From assembly GCF_021347895.1 (NCBI RefSeq), contig NC_067121.1, positions 13,899,962 to 13,963,961 on the forward strand: 64,000 nucleotides of DNA. Reading direction: 5' to 3'. Every line of letters begins with the position of its first letter. The stretch's first letter is position 1. Positions 48,201 through 59,875 of the stretch are shown one piece after another. Made by a program: the position numbers and the translations under genes. This stretch comes from Acanthochromis polyacanthus. Its lineage: Eukaryota; Chordata; Actinopteri; Pomacentridae. A model generated the notes under the pieces. It worked only from the letters and a program-made list of their open reading frames with translations. It made no database searches and was not told where the DNA came from.

Positions 48201-51200
48201 AATAGTCTGAGATTGATTTTTATAGGGTTTCATGAGCTGTAAGACATTATCACTAAAGTTAAAAACTAATAAAGTCTTGAAATCTTTCAGTTTATATGTA
48301 CTGAGTATGGAGTATAGATATTTTTCACTTTGAGCATTGTCCGGTAAAAAAAAAAAAAGAGAATCACCTGTACTGTTAAAACCGATCCGAACCATGAGTA
48401 AAAAAACTCACGGTTTAGATTGTTTCACGATTTTGAGTCACGGATCGGATCAGTTTTCGGATCAACTGTTTAAATGCCATGGTGATAAGTGGTTGTTGAG
48501 CAGCCTTTGTCTTGGCTCCTGTCACTGACACATCCAAGTGATGTCGCTTCATATGTGTGGCCATGCTCAATGTATTTCCACTCTCATACGGCTTTCTCGT
48601 GCCACAGTGCCTACACACCGTTATAGTTTTGTCCACCACCTTTCTTCCTTCATCACTGTATTTTACAGGGAAGCCAGAATGCTCCCATACGGGCAACTTA
48701 AATGACGCAGAAACTTTTTGAAGTTCCTCTGCTCCTCTGCTAGCCATGACTGCCGCTGCACTCATCTAGTGTGGATTAAACATACGCTCTCCACGTGACC
48801 ACGTACAACTTTTTTTCATCAACCAATCCGCGGACCACGTGCATTCCGAACCGTGGCGAGCGATCCGTACTGATCACGGATTAACGATGATCTGTTGCAC
48901 CACTAACTGTTAACATAGAAATGTTTGCCTTTGTGTTCTTTTGTTCTTAATACTATGTGTCTTCGTCCCTTTGCTTGATGTCCAGTACCAGAGATCGTGG
49001 CAGAGACACAGCAGCTGATTGAGCAGGCAGAGCTGTTGCAGGCCCACAGGAAATTGATGGAGCTGGAATGTTCACGGGATGATCTCATGTATGAGCAGTA
49101 CCGTATGGACAGCAAGAACACCAGTGACATGAACCTCATCTCCATCTACTTTGAAGATGTAAGTTCAGTGATGGTGTGTTTTAACTTCAGACTGACAGAT
49201 CTGAAGATCCCAAATCAACATCGGTTGGGATGTTTCAGGTCAGAAGACTGATATGAGATCAGAGAAATACTCAAGTTGTGTGCATACATGCAAACAATGC
49301 ATGATAACTAAGCATGTTCATACCATTTTCATAAACCTAAGTTTAGACATCATCATGTTTAATTTGTCTAGCACAGGGGTCGACAAACTTTAACACTCAA
49401 AGAGCTATTTCGACCCGTTTCCCACAGAAAACAAAACACCGGGAGCCGCAAAATCCTTGTGCCATTAAAAATGAAGACAACACTGCATAATCACTTTTTT
49501 ACCTCTATGCCCTTGTTAATCAGTCGTGATTAATTAATTACAAAGCCTCTAATTAGATAGATTCATTTTTTAATTGTGTCCTACCACTAATATTTATCTT
49601 ACTTGGTTAATGTAATTTTTACTCCTGGACCTCATATGTTATGTAATGTTAGCTGGAAATCAATATTTTGCGAATGTCTATTTAACTTGTAAAATCTATT
49701 TATCTATTTATCTTAAGCTAATAACTTTTCTCCGGTAAGTCACTGCCCTGTTTTCCAAGACAACACTCCTCTGACTCTCTGACCTGCTGCCTGAATGCTG
49801 TACGTGACATCAAGCCGTGCTCTCGCGAGTAACATCGTATTAACCTGACATATCAAAGTGTAGATACTGAGCAAGACAATTATCTGTAGTTTACCTTAGT
49901 ACTCACGAGTACCCGACACAATGCAGGACTCTGCTGTGAAGGCGGAGACGTGCGGCGGTGGTATATTTGCGACAATAAAAGAAAGAGGAAAAAGAAAGAA
50001 ATTTGAAGGAGCGACGGCTAGGATTTAGGAATGGTGGCCCGCCACTGCTGAATGAATGTGGAGGAAACACTGGAATCTGAAGATCAACAGGACTCCAAAT
50101 GAATACCCGCAGGCCACGAGTGTCGGAGATTGACGGCTGGGATGCATATTTTGACAGACGAAAATTTAAAACGTTTTATTTTGATGTTACAAGATCACCA
50201 TAATCTTCAAATTCAGAATTACATTTTTTAAAATTAACAATCTAAAATAAAAATAAAAAATTTAAATAGTCTGCTGATTATTTATTTTCCAAAGCTACAG
50301 GGAGCCGCAACAGAGGAATGAAAGAGGTTGCCGACCCCTGGTCTAGCATGACGTGTGGTGACAAGGTTTAGGTCACTGTTAGTAAATTGCCGTGAGTTCT
50401 CCTTGTAGATGGAAGACCTCGTATTGTAGACTATGGTGAAAAGCACCCTCTCAACAAAGAAAATACAAGAAGTTAATTCAGTTTTTAAACAATAAGCCGT
50501 GTATATGCAAACGATGAACCTTGTTGTATAACAATGAGTTGTATCACTACTCATATGTTATATGTTTTTGCTGATGTCTTGAACTAAAGATCTCTGTAGT
50601 GAACGAGTCAAAGTGGGTTTCAATCTGTCTCCGTTTTTCTCCAGGTTCAGGGGTTATCAGATGAGCTGGCCAAACAGTTATGGATGGTACTGCAGAGGTC
50701 GATGGTAACGGTTCGTCGTGACCCAACCATGCTGGTGTCCGTAGTTCGCATCATTGAGCGGGAAGAGAAGATCGATCGGCGTATGGTTGACCGAAAGAAA
50801 CAGACGGGGTTCATTCCACCAGGGCGACCCAAACGGTGGAAGGACAAGATGTTTGAGGTCAGAAAACTGATGGACAATCGGAGAAATACTCAAAATTGTA
50901 ATGAATATTATTTTGGACAATTAGAAATTCAAATATTTCTTCATGCTCTTTGAGATTGTTACAGAGGTGTTTGTAATCTATCTATTGATCAAAAGATGCA
51001 TAGTTCCTACTTCAAGGACTCTTGTTTTTCTTCATCTGGCTCTTCATTATCATCAGTCACTGGTTCTGATTCACCTGACATTGTCTCTTCAGGAAAGTAT
51101 TGTGTTCTTCCTCTTTGATTCTTCTTACCAACTCAACCCATCTAATCCATTGAATTTTACACACCTTCTTACTTGGTTTTTCCTTTCCTTTTATTCATAC

Positions 51201-51932
51201 AATTCTTATTAGTTTTCCAGAAGAAATTTTCAGACTTTTTCCTAAGTCCAAATGAGTGTTATATGTTTGGTTTTACAATTACTGTAGTTTGAAATTATCT
51301 GCCTCCAAATAAGAAGATCATATGAAGCCATACACTAATTAAAACTAATGTTTACTGTCAGGAATAAGATACTTTGGACTGATTCTGGATGACTGGATAA
51401 GCCACTAAGCCACTGAGCTTTTCCTGAAATCTTTGATTTATTTCCCATGCAGGTGTTGGAGGGTACAGTCAGCACTCGCATTGAAGGCACCCAGGCAGTA
51501 ACAAGAGAGACAGATAAAATGTGGCTGGTTCGTCTTCTAGAAATAACAAGGAAATACGTTCTGGATGACCTCATTGTTGTCAAGAACCTCATGGTCCAGT
51601 GCTTTCCTCCACACTACAACACTTTTGACAGGTAACAGATAGTAAATGAAATGGGTCTGGATAGATACACACAAATCACATTAGAATCAGGTCATTTTCA
51701 TTTGCACTACTAATGAAAAACTTCAAAAGGTCAAAGTATTATTTATGCATTTGTCCAGTATTATGTAATTCATTCAGGAAAGCGTTTGCTTACATGTATA
51801 TCTATGGTATTTCAGATTTTTCTGTCTGTACCACAATGCTGTGTCCACTCGTGTCAAAGAACTGGCCTCTGAGGACTTGGAGGCTAATGAGATCGTGTCC
51901 CTGCTCACCTGGGTCCTCAACACATATAAAAG
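45243..51932 (+). CDS. exoc3: Exocyst complex component 3 (Sec6), N-terminal half
   Basis: Sec6/EXOC3 is a subunit of the exocyst, which tethers secretory vesicles to the plasma membrane. Six coding exons join in frame: 45243-45386, 46768-46987, 48986-49158, 50645-50857, 51453-51631 and 51816-51932, about 348 residues of the roughly 745 usual for vertebrates. Recognisable text: [20 protein letters not shown], then [80 protein letters not shown], and finally [20 protein letters not shown]. The start at 45243 matches the position of the human start. The product is helical, with coiled-coil-prone segments. The rest of the gene must lie beyond the window: the intron after 51932 exceeds 12 kb and is filled with transposons. 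No frame damage, so this is the one clear host gene. Confidence 0.95.
45520..45740 (+). mobile_element. Possible LINE reverse-transcriptase remnant in exoc3 intron
   Basis: Broken frames read [19 protein letters not shown] and, after breaks, [13 protein letters not shown] text that resembles the RPISLLP...HQHGFR part of non-LTR RTs. Too decayed to name; could be chance. Confidence 0.3.
46271..46376. repeat. Degenerate tandem repeat, about 20-bp unit
   Basis: About five imperfect copies of AACATTTCATTTTCATGT in exoc3 intron sequence. Confidence 0.65.
47490..47960 (-). mobile_element. Tc1-like transposase fragment in exoc3 intron
   Basis: Read on the minus strand, the C-terminal DDE piece [20 protein letters not shown] is clear (second catalytic Asp and the Glu), followed by FVVKRSIG. 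Upstream sequence to about 47960 is a decayed continuation. Different from the other two Tc1 elements in the window. Confidence 0.72.
48380..48905 (-). mobile_element. hAT fragment with BED finger, 8-bp TSD
   Basis: ACTGTTAA is at 48372-48379 and again at 48906-48913, a perfect 8-bp duplication. The right end reads inward TAGTGGTGCAACAGATC, a common hAT terminus. The left end starts AACCGATCCGAACC and lacks the matching tip, so that terminus is altered or lost. The interior keeps only the first part of the transposase. Confidence 0.7.
48415..48765 (-). pseudogene. hAT transposase N-terminal part with BED zinc finger
   Basis: Opens [24 protein letters not shown]-type finger follows: [15 protein letters not shown], then [20 protein letters not shown] and ATHMKRHH (C-x2-C...H-x4-H). 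BED fingers bind hAT ends. The catalytic domain is missing because the element is internally deleted. Confidence 0.75.
49374..50340. mobile_element. Non-autonomous hAT, 967 bp, perfect 8-bp TSD
   Basis: Ends CAGGGGTCGACAAACTTTAA and, inward from the right, CAGGGGTCGGCAACCTCTTT. GTCTAGCA flanks both sides (49366-49373 and 50341-50348). Subterminal GGGAGCCGCAA occurs near both ends in opposite orientation. No coding capacity. Confidence 0.9.
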
Positions 51933-53213
51933 GTACACAGACAAAAGACACTGGCAAGTTCTGTACATATACACTCACTGGCCACTTTATTAGGTACACC
52001 TTACTAGTAAAAGGTCGGACCTCCTTTTGCCTTCAGAACTGCCTTAATTCTTGGTGACATACTTTCAACAAGGTGTTGGAAACATTCCTGAGAGATTTTG
52101 GTCCATATTAACATGATGGCATCACGCATTGCTGCAGATTTGTTGGCTGCACATCCATGATGCCAATCTCCTGTTCCATCACATCCCAAAGATGCTCTGT
52201 TGGATTGTGATCTGGTGACTGTGGAGGCCATTGGAGTACAGTGAACTCATTGTCATGCTCAAGAAACCAGTTTGAGATGATTTGAGTTTTGCGACATGGT
52301 GCATTATGCTGCTGGAAGCAGTCATTAGAAAATTATCCACTGTGGTCATAAATTGATAGACATGGATAGCAACAATACTCAGGTAGGCTATGGAGTTTAA
52401 CCCTTTAAGACCCACCGTTGTGCAAGTCCGCCAGGACATATTTTTACATTTATAGATGCTGTAGTGCCATTTTTTGAAGTATTTTTATTTGGTTTAAATA
52501 AAAATAATCCTTATATCTCAGGTTTTAATAATATGAATTGACTTATGTCTTAACTACTACAAAAATTCTTCAAAATGCAATAAACCTTAAAAAAATGCAA
52601 ATCATTTTTGTTTTTACACTTAAATTTCAAAATAAAGAAACTGTATTCCTCAAATTTGTAAATGTAAAAAAGTTGCACAATATCCTTTGGTACCACGGGA
52701 AATTTATTTGGAGTCTGTACATCACTTGCTTTTTGAGATATGGTCAATTTTGTAACCTGGAAAAAAAAAAGAAAATTAACAACAGTGTAAAATTTGCAAA
52801 GAGACAACATTAACATCAAAACAGATTATTTACATTGATGCAGTCAAATTTCTAAGTGTGCCAGATACTTACCAACACACACATTTTATGTACAAAACCA
52901 TGGTCAGACCATAGAAAGTACATTTTCAAATGCACATTCTATGGCTGGAGCTGGGCCCCTTCCTCTCCCTCTGCCTCTCGCTAGGGTACCAGGAGATCAG
53001 GAGACCTTCATTCTCTCCTATTCCTCCTCCTCCTCCTTCCCAAAATTGTAAACACTGCACGCAGAAAGAGTTACGTAGTACGTTAGATGTGCGCAGCACA
53101 TGACTTGTAATAATGATGCATATTTTGCGTTGAATGCTTTCGGCGACGTTAGATTTTAGTTTGTTTACTTTTCTCCAACTCAAAACAAACATCTTCTCAT
53201 GAATACAGACTTA

Positions 53214-54237
53214 CCGTATTTTCACGACTATAAGGCGCACATAAAAGTCTTAGATTTTCTTCAAATTGTGCGGCGCGCCCTATGGTGCAGTGCGTCCTGT
53301 GTGTGTTGTTGTTGTTGTAAGGCGGACGTAGACCAGGTGTTTTTTTCCACGCATCACCATCGCTGTTGATCTGTGACTCTATGCGTGCCCATCTCACAGC
53401 CGATGTGAAAAAAACAAGTGAAGCAAATGAACTCTGAGCTTGCTGTCATTCCGGGAGGCCTGACAAAGGAACTCCAACCGCTGGACATCGGTGTGAACCG
53501 GCCGTTCAAAGTAAGGCTGTGAGCGGCGTGGGAGCGATGGATGACCGATGGAGACCACAGTTTCACTAAGAGTGGAAGGCAGCGCCGGGCGAGTTACGCC
53601 ACAATTTGCCAATGGATTGTAGATGCTTGGGCTAACGTGTCTGCTGGCACTGTTGTTCGAACTTTCGCAAAAGCCGGCATCATTTCCGAGGCGCCGCACG
53701 GCACGGAAAGTGACTCTGACAGTGAAGAAAGTGAACCTGGCATGTTTGATGGAGGTTTAGCCCAGCGGTTCAATTCAGAAACAGAGGATGAGGACTTCCA
53801 TGGGTTTGATTGATGATGATTACCGGTAAAAAAAAAATGTGAATACCAAACTCAGTTTTGCTCCCGCTCTATTTTTAAATACGCACACTTGTGTGCTTGT
53901 TTTATCTGTGTTTTACCATGCCCGCGCCTATTGATGATTAAAAAAATGTTAGTACTTTGTAATCAATACTTAAATAAAGCACAACCAAACTCAGTTTTGC
54001 TCCCGCTCTATTTTTAAATACGCACACTTGTATGCTTGTGTGTGTGTTGTTGTTGTAAGGCCGACGTAGTAGAGGACACCATGAGAACGTTAAAGGGGGA
54101 AGTGTGGGCGTGGATTGTATATAAAACCCTCGACATATAATCAGGTGCGCCTTATGTGTGTGTTAAATACAGTAATGGCACACATAACTGAGACTGCGCC
54201 TTTTGGTACAGTGCGCCTTTTGGTCGTGAAAATACGG
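53214..54237 (+). mobile_element. pogo/Tigger-like element (mariner superfamily)
   Basis: Ends CCGTATTTTCACGACTATAA and, inward from the right, CCGTATTTTCACGACCAAAA; TA flanks both sides (53212-53213 and 54238-54239). Subterminal GGCGCAC boxes are present at both ends. The interior has the C-terminus of a DDE_1 transposase. A local direct repeat (CTCAGTTTTGCTCCCGCTCT...) occurs at about 53850-53910 and 53988-54045. Confidence 0.85.
53425..53813 (+). pseudogene. pogo-like transposase, C-terminal part
   Basis: Reads ELAVIPGGLTKELQPLDIGV and NRPFKV, then after a stop MTDGDHSFTKSGRQRRASYA, ICQWIVDAWANVSAGTVVRT and an acidic tail ending EDEDFHGFD. The LQPLD..VN.PFK motif is characteristic of the pogo/Tigger C-terminal catalytic region. 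The N-terminal DNA-binding half is absent. Confidence 0.75.
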
Positions 54238-54239
54238 TA

Positions 54240-55855
54240 CATCTTCTTCTTCTTCTTTTCCTTTCGGCTTTTCCCTTCAGGGGTCGCCACAGCGAATCAA
54301 TTGCCTCCATCTAACCCTGTCTTCTGCATCCTCTTCTCTCACACCAACTACCTTCATGTCCTCTTTAACCACATCCATAAACCTCCTCTTTGGTCTTCCT
54401 CTAGGCCTCCTGCCTGGCAGTGGGAAACTCAGCATCCTTCTACCAATATATTCACTCTCTCTGTCCGAACCATCTCAGTCTGGCCTCTCTGACTTTATCT
54501 CCAAAGCCTCTAACATGTGCTGTCCCTCTGATGTACTCATTCCTGATCATATCCATCCTGGTCACTCCCAGAGAGAACCTCAGCATCTTCAGTTCTGCTA
54601 CCTCCAGCTCTGCCTCCTGTCGTTTTCTCAGGGACACTGTCTCCAGACCAAACAACATGGCTGGTCTCACCACAGTTTTGTAAACCTTTCATTTTAGCTG
54701 AAACACTTCTATCACACATCACACCCGACACTTTTCTCCAGGCGTTCCAGCCTGCCTGTACACGCTTCTTCACCTCTTTTCCACACTCTCCATTGCTCTG
54801 GATTGTTGACCCTAAGTACTTAAAATCCTCCACCTTCTTGATCTCTTCTCCTGTAACCTCACTCTTCCACTTGTGTCCCTCTCATTCACACAGATACTCC
54901 GTCTTGCTGCGGCTAACCTTCATTCCTCTCGTTTCCAGAGCAAACCTCCACGCCTCTAGCTTCTCCTCCACCTGCTCCCTGCTCTCACTACATATCACAA
55001 TGTCATCTGCAAACATCATAGTCCATGGACTCCTGTCTAACCTCGTCTGTCATCCTGTCCATCACCATAGCAAACAAGAAGGGGCTCAGAGCTGATCCCT
55101 GATGTAGTCCCTCCTCCACCTTGAACTCCTCTGTTACTCCTACAGCACACCTCACCACTGTCTTACAGTCCTCATACATGTCCTGCACCACTCTAACATA
55201 CTTCTCTGCCACTCCAGACTTCCTCATACAGCCATGGCCATAAGTTTGGACACAGTATGACTTACTATGTCTGTTTTGATGTCTATTACAGAACATAACT
55301 AATATTTTTGACAGCACCACTTTAATTAGTCAACAAATCAACAAGGGATATAATATTATCAATAAATTCCAACAATTAGAACAACTTTGTTCCCAAAACA
55401 TAATATTAGAAGAAAATAACAAAAAAAATGCAGTACTTTCACAACCGAATTTGGTAAGAATAACAAAATGACACCAAACTCTTTTGATGTTTTTTTAAAT
55501 ATGAAACTTAATATAGTTCTCAGGAGTTGTGTACTGTATTGTAAGTGACAATTTTGTGGTATTTTCTAAGATTCACAAGCATCATGGTACTTGTGTCCAA
55601 ACTTATTGCCATGGCTGTACAAAACCACAGTTCCTCTCTGGGCACCCTGTCATAAGCTTTCTCCAGATCTACAAAGACACAATGCAGCTCCTTCTGACCT
55701 TCTCTGTACTTCTCTATCAACATCCTCAAAGCAAATATTGCATCTGTTGTACTCTTTCTTGGCATGAAACCATACTGCTGCTCACAGATGTTCACCTCTG
55801 CCCTTAGTCTAGCTTCAACTACTCTTTCCCATAGCTTCATCGTGTAGCTCATCAT
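54240..55855 (-). mobile_element. RTE-type LINE, 5'-truncated, with nested MITE
   Basis: On the minus strand the RT reads KLWERVVEARLRAEVNICEQ, YGFMPRKSTTDAIFALRML, VFVDLEKAYDRVPREELW, then after the MITE MRKSGVAEKYVRVVQDMYED, EEGLHQGSALSPFLFAMVMD, LGSTIQSNGECGKEVKKRVQ and the tail EARLRWFGQRERE. The 3' end is the GAA/TTC-repeat tail at 54241-54255, directly against the Tigger element. Confidence 0.82.
55229..55617. mobile_element. Mariner-type MITE, 389 bp, nested in RTE
   Basis: Ends CAGCCATGGCCATAAGTTTG and, inward from the right, CAGCCATGGCAATAAGTTTG, with GGACACA continuing both; TA flanks both sides (55227-55228 and 55618-55619). Removing it rejoins the RTE codons REELWFC and MRKSGVAEKYV. 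Confidence 0.88.
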
Positions 55856-56519
55856 GTGACTGGAATTATCAATTCCTTTGATAAGGTCGGCTTCATCCAC
55901 GCTGTTAACGGAATCCGGGCCAGACGAGGGGCTGGACTCTTCATCCAACGTGTGACAGGTCGTGGCCACAACGTGATCACATTTATTTCAATGTAGGAAG
56001 TCCTCCAAATACCCAAGGTCTAGTTTATATCGAGTTTTGTTTTGTGCGCTTTGTGTATTTTTACAAACCCAGCACTACAATGAAAAAGCGCCCTGAGACC
56101 TGGTGAGTGTGTGAAATGTTAGTGTAACTCCCCAGATTTTATATGCAAAAAGAATGATCGATCTGTCTTATCTGGTTTCAAATCTACAGCCAATCAAAAA
56201 TTAATATGCACTACGCTCGGTTCTAAAGGTGCTCAGTAGGTACTAAGGGGCCAAGATAATATCCTGACACCATTACATCACCACCACCAGCCTGAACCGC
56301 TGATGGATGGATCCATGCTTTCATGTTGTTTGCACCAGATTGTAACCCTTCTGCCTGAGTGTCGCAGCTGAAATCGAGGCTCATCAGACCAGGCAACATT
56401 TTTCCAATCTGCTATTGTCCAATTTTGGTGATCCTGTGTGAATTGTAGCCTCAGTTTCCTGTTTTTAGCTGACAGGAATGGCATTCGGTGTGGTCTTCTG
56501 CTGCTACGAGACCACTCTA

Positions 56520-57834
56520 CCGGTGATTCAAAGCAGTGGACAAGAGAAGGCTAACAGACAGCTAATTAGCACCACCGCCAAGGACGAGGAGGCCTGTCGA
56601 AACAGCCGCATATCAGTCATCAGTACTCCCTGGAACTTTCTTGGAGCAAAGCCAAAGCATACCTCAGATATGAATACAGCTGATATGGAAAGACAGGCTA
56701 CAGGCAAAATCCAACACACAGAGATTAGTGATGAAACTGGTTGGCCGGCTCTGCCATCCCACAGCAATATCTCCTCCACACCAATACAGAGAAGTAAAGA
56801 GCCCTGGACAGTGGCTACAACCAGGAATAAGAGTAAACAAAACCAAGAAACAGAGGTTCAGTTGGAGAACAGGTTTGCTGTACTGCAACAAGATTCTGAC
56901 ACCCCCCCAAAAGAGTTCATCTCCTGAAAGAAGACTAAGGTATGGGACTAAAAGGCTGCAGAATGAGCTAACTGCTGAGCCAAAAAGGTTGAGGAAAGAG
57001 CTTACTACTGGGCCTCAAACTCTGATAGTGAGTGACAGAGCTATGAATGATTTAAAGCACTTTTGTAGCAAAAAAACCCCAAAGTGTTGTGCTTTAACGG
57101 TGTCTGACATTTCTAAGAAAATTATGAGGATCACTGCTGAGCATCCCACAGCTAAATCCCTTGTCATACATACGGGAGCCCTCAATGTAGAGAAGCAGCA
57201 CTCAGAAGTGCTGAAACAGGATTTCATGGATCTGCTGAACAGAGTCAGAGGTCTGAAACCTGTTGTTTATGTGAGCGGTCCACTACCTACAGTCCGGAGA
57301 GGAGATGAGAAATTTAGCAGGCTGATGCTGCTAAACAGATGACTCAAAGCTACATGTGCTGCTCAATCAGTTAACTTTATTGACAATTTCAGCATCTTTT
57401 GGGAACGCAGGCACCTCTTTAAGGCAAATGGAATCTTCCTTAACAGATCAGGACTGCTGCTACCTTGCTCAAACATTTTCTACTCCGTGCGTCAGACACC
57501 AGCCACGGTCAGAGATAAAAGCCAAGGACATTCAAAACAACAGATTGCACAGCATGCTGGAGAAGAACTGTTACTGCTGGAGATAAGGACTGACCAAGGA
57601 CAACAAGGAACCCAGGAAGAGGCCCCAACTACGTCACCACCTGCTGCCCCTCATCCAACAGATCAAGGACAACAAGGGACCCAGAGAGAGGCCTCAAATA
57701 CATCGCCACCTCCTGCCCCTCATCCAACAGATCAAGGACAACAAGGGACCCAGAGAGAGGCCTCAACTACATCATCGCCTCCTGCCCCTCATCCAACAGA
57801 TCAAGGACAACAAGAGACTCAGAGAGAGGCGTAG
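56520..57834 (+). pseudogene. L2 ORF1 with esterase-like domain, broken
   Basis: Begins in one frame (DETGWPALPSHS, VQLENRFAVLQQDS), shifts in the C-run near 56905, and continues with CCALTVSDISKKIMRI, LNRVRGLKPVVYVSGPLPTV and VNFIDNFSIFWER, which resemble the SGNH esterase part of some L2/CR1 ORF1 proteins. A further stop follows LLNR near 57340. The C-terminal end is a tandem repeat. Confidence 0.65.
57592..57834 (+). repeat. 69-bp coding minisatellite in L2 ORF1
   Basis: Unit starts at 57592, 57661, 57730 and 57799, 3.5 copies. Each encodes 23 residues beginning TDQGQQGTQ and ending PAPHP. The frame is kept across copies until the stop at 57832. Confidence 0.92.
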
Positions 57835-58034
57835 TACGTAGCCCTTCAACTGAAGTCCTCATCTCGAGTTGTGCTACTTAATGTTTACAGGCCTCCTAAA
57901 TACTATGCAAACTTTTTTGATGATTTTAGTGGACTGCTGTCTATGATCTGCATTGATTTTAACTGTGTAATTATTGCTGGCGACTTTAACATCCATATTG
58001 ACAATCCTCAGAACAGAGGGACTATAGATCTGTG

Positions 58035-58530
58035 CAAGGGCGTCAGTTTGTTTTTAAAAGTGGGGGGGATGGAGACCACAGCACTTTGAGAAAATGTCGA
58101 AGAATGGCGGCAAAATGCCACAAGCTGGGCTCGAACTCACAACCACCGCACCAAAGGCGGAGGCTCAACCTGTTGAGCTATCAGTACATGCAGGTAGAGG
58201 GGTCTGTGGGCCGTTATAGTACTAATTCTCCTGGGCCGAAATTCTGCCCCTGCACGCCTCTGGTCGGAGCTTCCACTTGGCACGGGCGCAAATTTAGCAT
58301 CTGCGCGTTTTTTTTTTTTAACCTCACGAAGGTGTGCTGCATGTCTGTGCAACTCTCGGCCGAGTGCGGATGATGCGTTCAGGAGCGTCGGAATTTTCTA
58401 TACTGCTGAAAATAACTGGGTTTACAACGGCTTACATGTGAAGAATTTGAATGTGTTGGAGACAAAATGACCCCTGACAAAAAGTGGGGGGGGGACATCC
58501 CCACCGTCCCCCCCTAAACTGACGCCTATG
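58035..58530. mobile_element. Non-autonomous hAT, 496 bp, containing a tRNA-like stretch
   Basis: GATCTGTG flanks both sides (58027-58034 and 58531-58538), a perfect 8-bp TSD. Ends CAAGGGCGTCAGTTTG and, inward from the right, CATAGGCGTCAGTTTA. Runs of G near the left end and of C near the right end are complementary. The LINE frame rejoins as TIDLCNTLDN when it is removed. Confidence 0.85.
58116..58185 (-). repeat. tRNA-derived (SINE-like) sequence inside hAT
   Basis: On the minus strand TAGCTCAACAGGTTGAG resembles a pol III A box and GTGAGTTCGAGCCC a B box. The anticodon arm CCGCCTTTGGTGCGG gives loop anticodon TTG. The acceptor arms do not pair, so this is a tRNA-derived relic and not a functional tRNA. 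Confidence 0.55.
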
Positions 58531-59036
58531 GATCTGTGTAACACTCTTGACAACTTTGGGCTGGTTCAGCATGTAACAGAGGCCACACATGACAAAGGGC
58601 ATGCGTTATACCTACTTATCTCCAAGGGTCTGAGTATTTCCAATGTTACAGTGTCTGACGTGGGTCTTTCTGATCATTCCTGTCTTTTCTTTGAGAGCAC
58701 TGTCTCGGTGCAGTCAGCAACTTTCACGGAGGTAACCAAAAAACGGTGTATTACTGAAAACACCGCTGAAATATTTAACCAGACTTTTTCTTCTACACCA
58801 GCTCTGTCTCGGGGTTCAGTCGATGAGCTGATAGGTAGTTTTAATGCTAAAATTGTAAACATTATGGATGCCATTGCTCCAACTAAGGTGAAAGTTATCT
58901 CTGGTAAGAAAAAATCTCCATGGAGAAATGGCAAAAGAGAGTGTAGGAAAGCTGAACGCAGATGGCGAAAATCAAAACTCAAGGTTCATTATGACATTTA
59001 CAAAGAGAAACTGTGCACTTACAATTTACAACTGAG

Positions 59037-59397
59037 CAGTGGTGGTTCTAGCCTTATTGACTCCCTAGGCAAGTCAGTTTGTTGCGCCCAGTCACCGGTA
59101 AACAGGAGGGGGGGGTATATACACTATCGGGCCGTCTTCGCCGTCTCCGCCGCAGCCACGCACCCCCACGGTCTCGTCTGTCAGAGAGCAGAGGGCGCAC
59201 CTCTGAGTCTTGACCTGAAGAGGGCGCCATTTGTTATGTAACGTAACACCATCAGAGTGTCAATGGATGCTTACTCAGCTGCGTGCTTATGAAGGGAATT
59301 GTATTTAATGATTTTTTTTTCCACTTCATCATGCCGCCCCCTTGAGTTTGCTGCCCTAGGCGGCCGCCTAGTTGGCCTGTGCAAAAAACCGCCGCTG
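59037..59397. mobile_element. Non-autonomous hAT, 361 bp, perfect 8-bp TSD
   Basis: CAACTGAG at 59029-59036 and 59398-59405. Ends CAGTGGTGGTTCTAGCC and, inward from the right, CAGCGGCGGTTTTTTGC. Subterminal CCTAGGC occurs near both ends. No coding capacity. Confidence 0.85.
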
Positions 59398-59875
59398 CAA
59401 CTGAGGAATGCAAAGACTATCTTATTTCGCAGATATAATCACCAAAAACAGTCACAATACATGAGGCTTATTTACTACTGTGGACAGACTAACAAACCCT
59501 TGTGTGTCAGTAGCCCCTGAGCTGCATTCTACCAGGGCCTGCAATGACTTTGCATAATTCTTTATAGAGAAAATCCAAAACATTAGACAAGCAGTTGGTG
59601 CCCCCACAGCAGGTTCAGGATATGTCCTGTGTCAGCGTAAAACCATTTTAAACACCATGACGCAATTTAATCCTATTAATCACAAAAACCTGGAGGACAT
59701 TATGGATCAGCTAAACTCCTCTTCCTGCTGCCTGGATATTCTGCCAACAAGGTTTCTCAAAAAAGTCTCCCAAGTACTGCTGGTGGATCTTTTATGGATT
59801 GTGAACTTGTCTCTTATGTCAGGTGTTTTTCCTCAGGCTTTAAAAACTGCTGTGATCAAGCCACTTTTAAAAAAG

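Larger units (their letters stand above)
52401..56229. mobile_element. Possible piggyBac-like shell around nested repeats
   Basis: The left edge is TTAA (52397-52400) followed by CCCTTTAAGACCCACCG. The right edge read inward is CCTTTAGAACCGAGCG, a similar string. TTAA plus CCCTTT is piggyBac-like, but the right TTAA is not intact. Near the right edge a minus-strand start at about 55969 opens MATTCHTLDEESSPSSGPDS, an acidic beginning such as piggyBac transposases have. No catalytic domain seen. 52401-53211 otherwise holds nothing I recognise. Confidence 0.35.
57871..59036 (+). pseudogene. L2 ORF2 endonuclease region, split by hAT
   Basis: VVLLNVYRPPKYYANFFDDF and CVIIAGDFNIHIDNPQNRGT (APE endonuclease) precede the hAT at 58035. 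The frame resumes after 58530 with DLCNTLDNFGLVQHVTEATH and VGLSDHSCLFFE. It continues to KLKVHYDIYKEKLCTYNLQL, where the second hAT lies. Confidence 0.8.

Noticed and set aside
58116..58185. Functional tRNA gene on the minus strand
   Set aside because: A and B boxes and an anticodon arm are visible, but the acceptor ends do not pair and it lies inside a hAT element.
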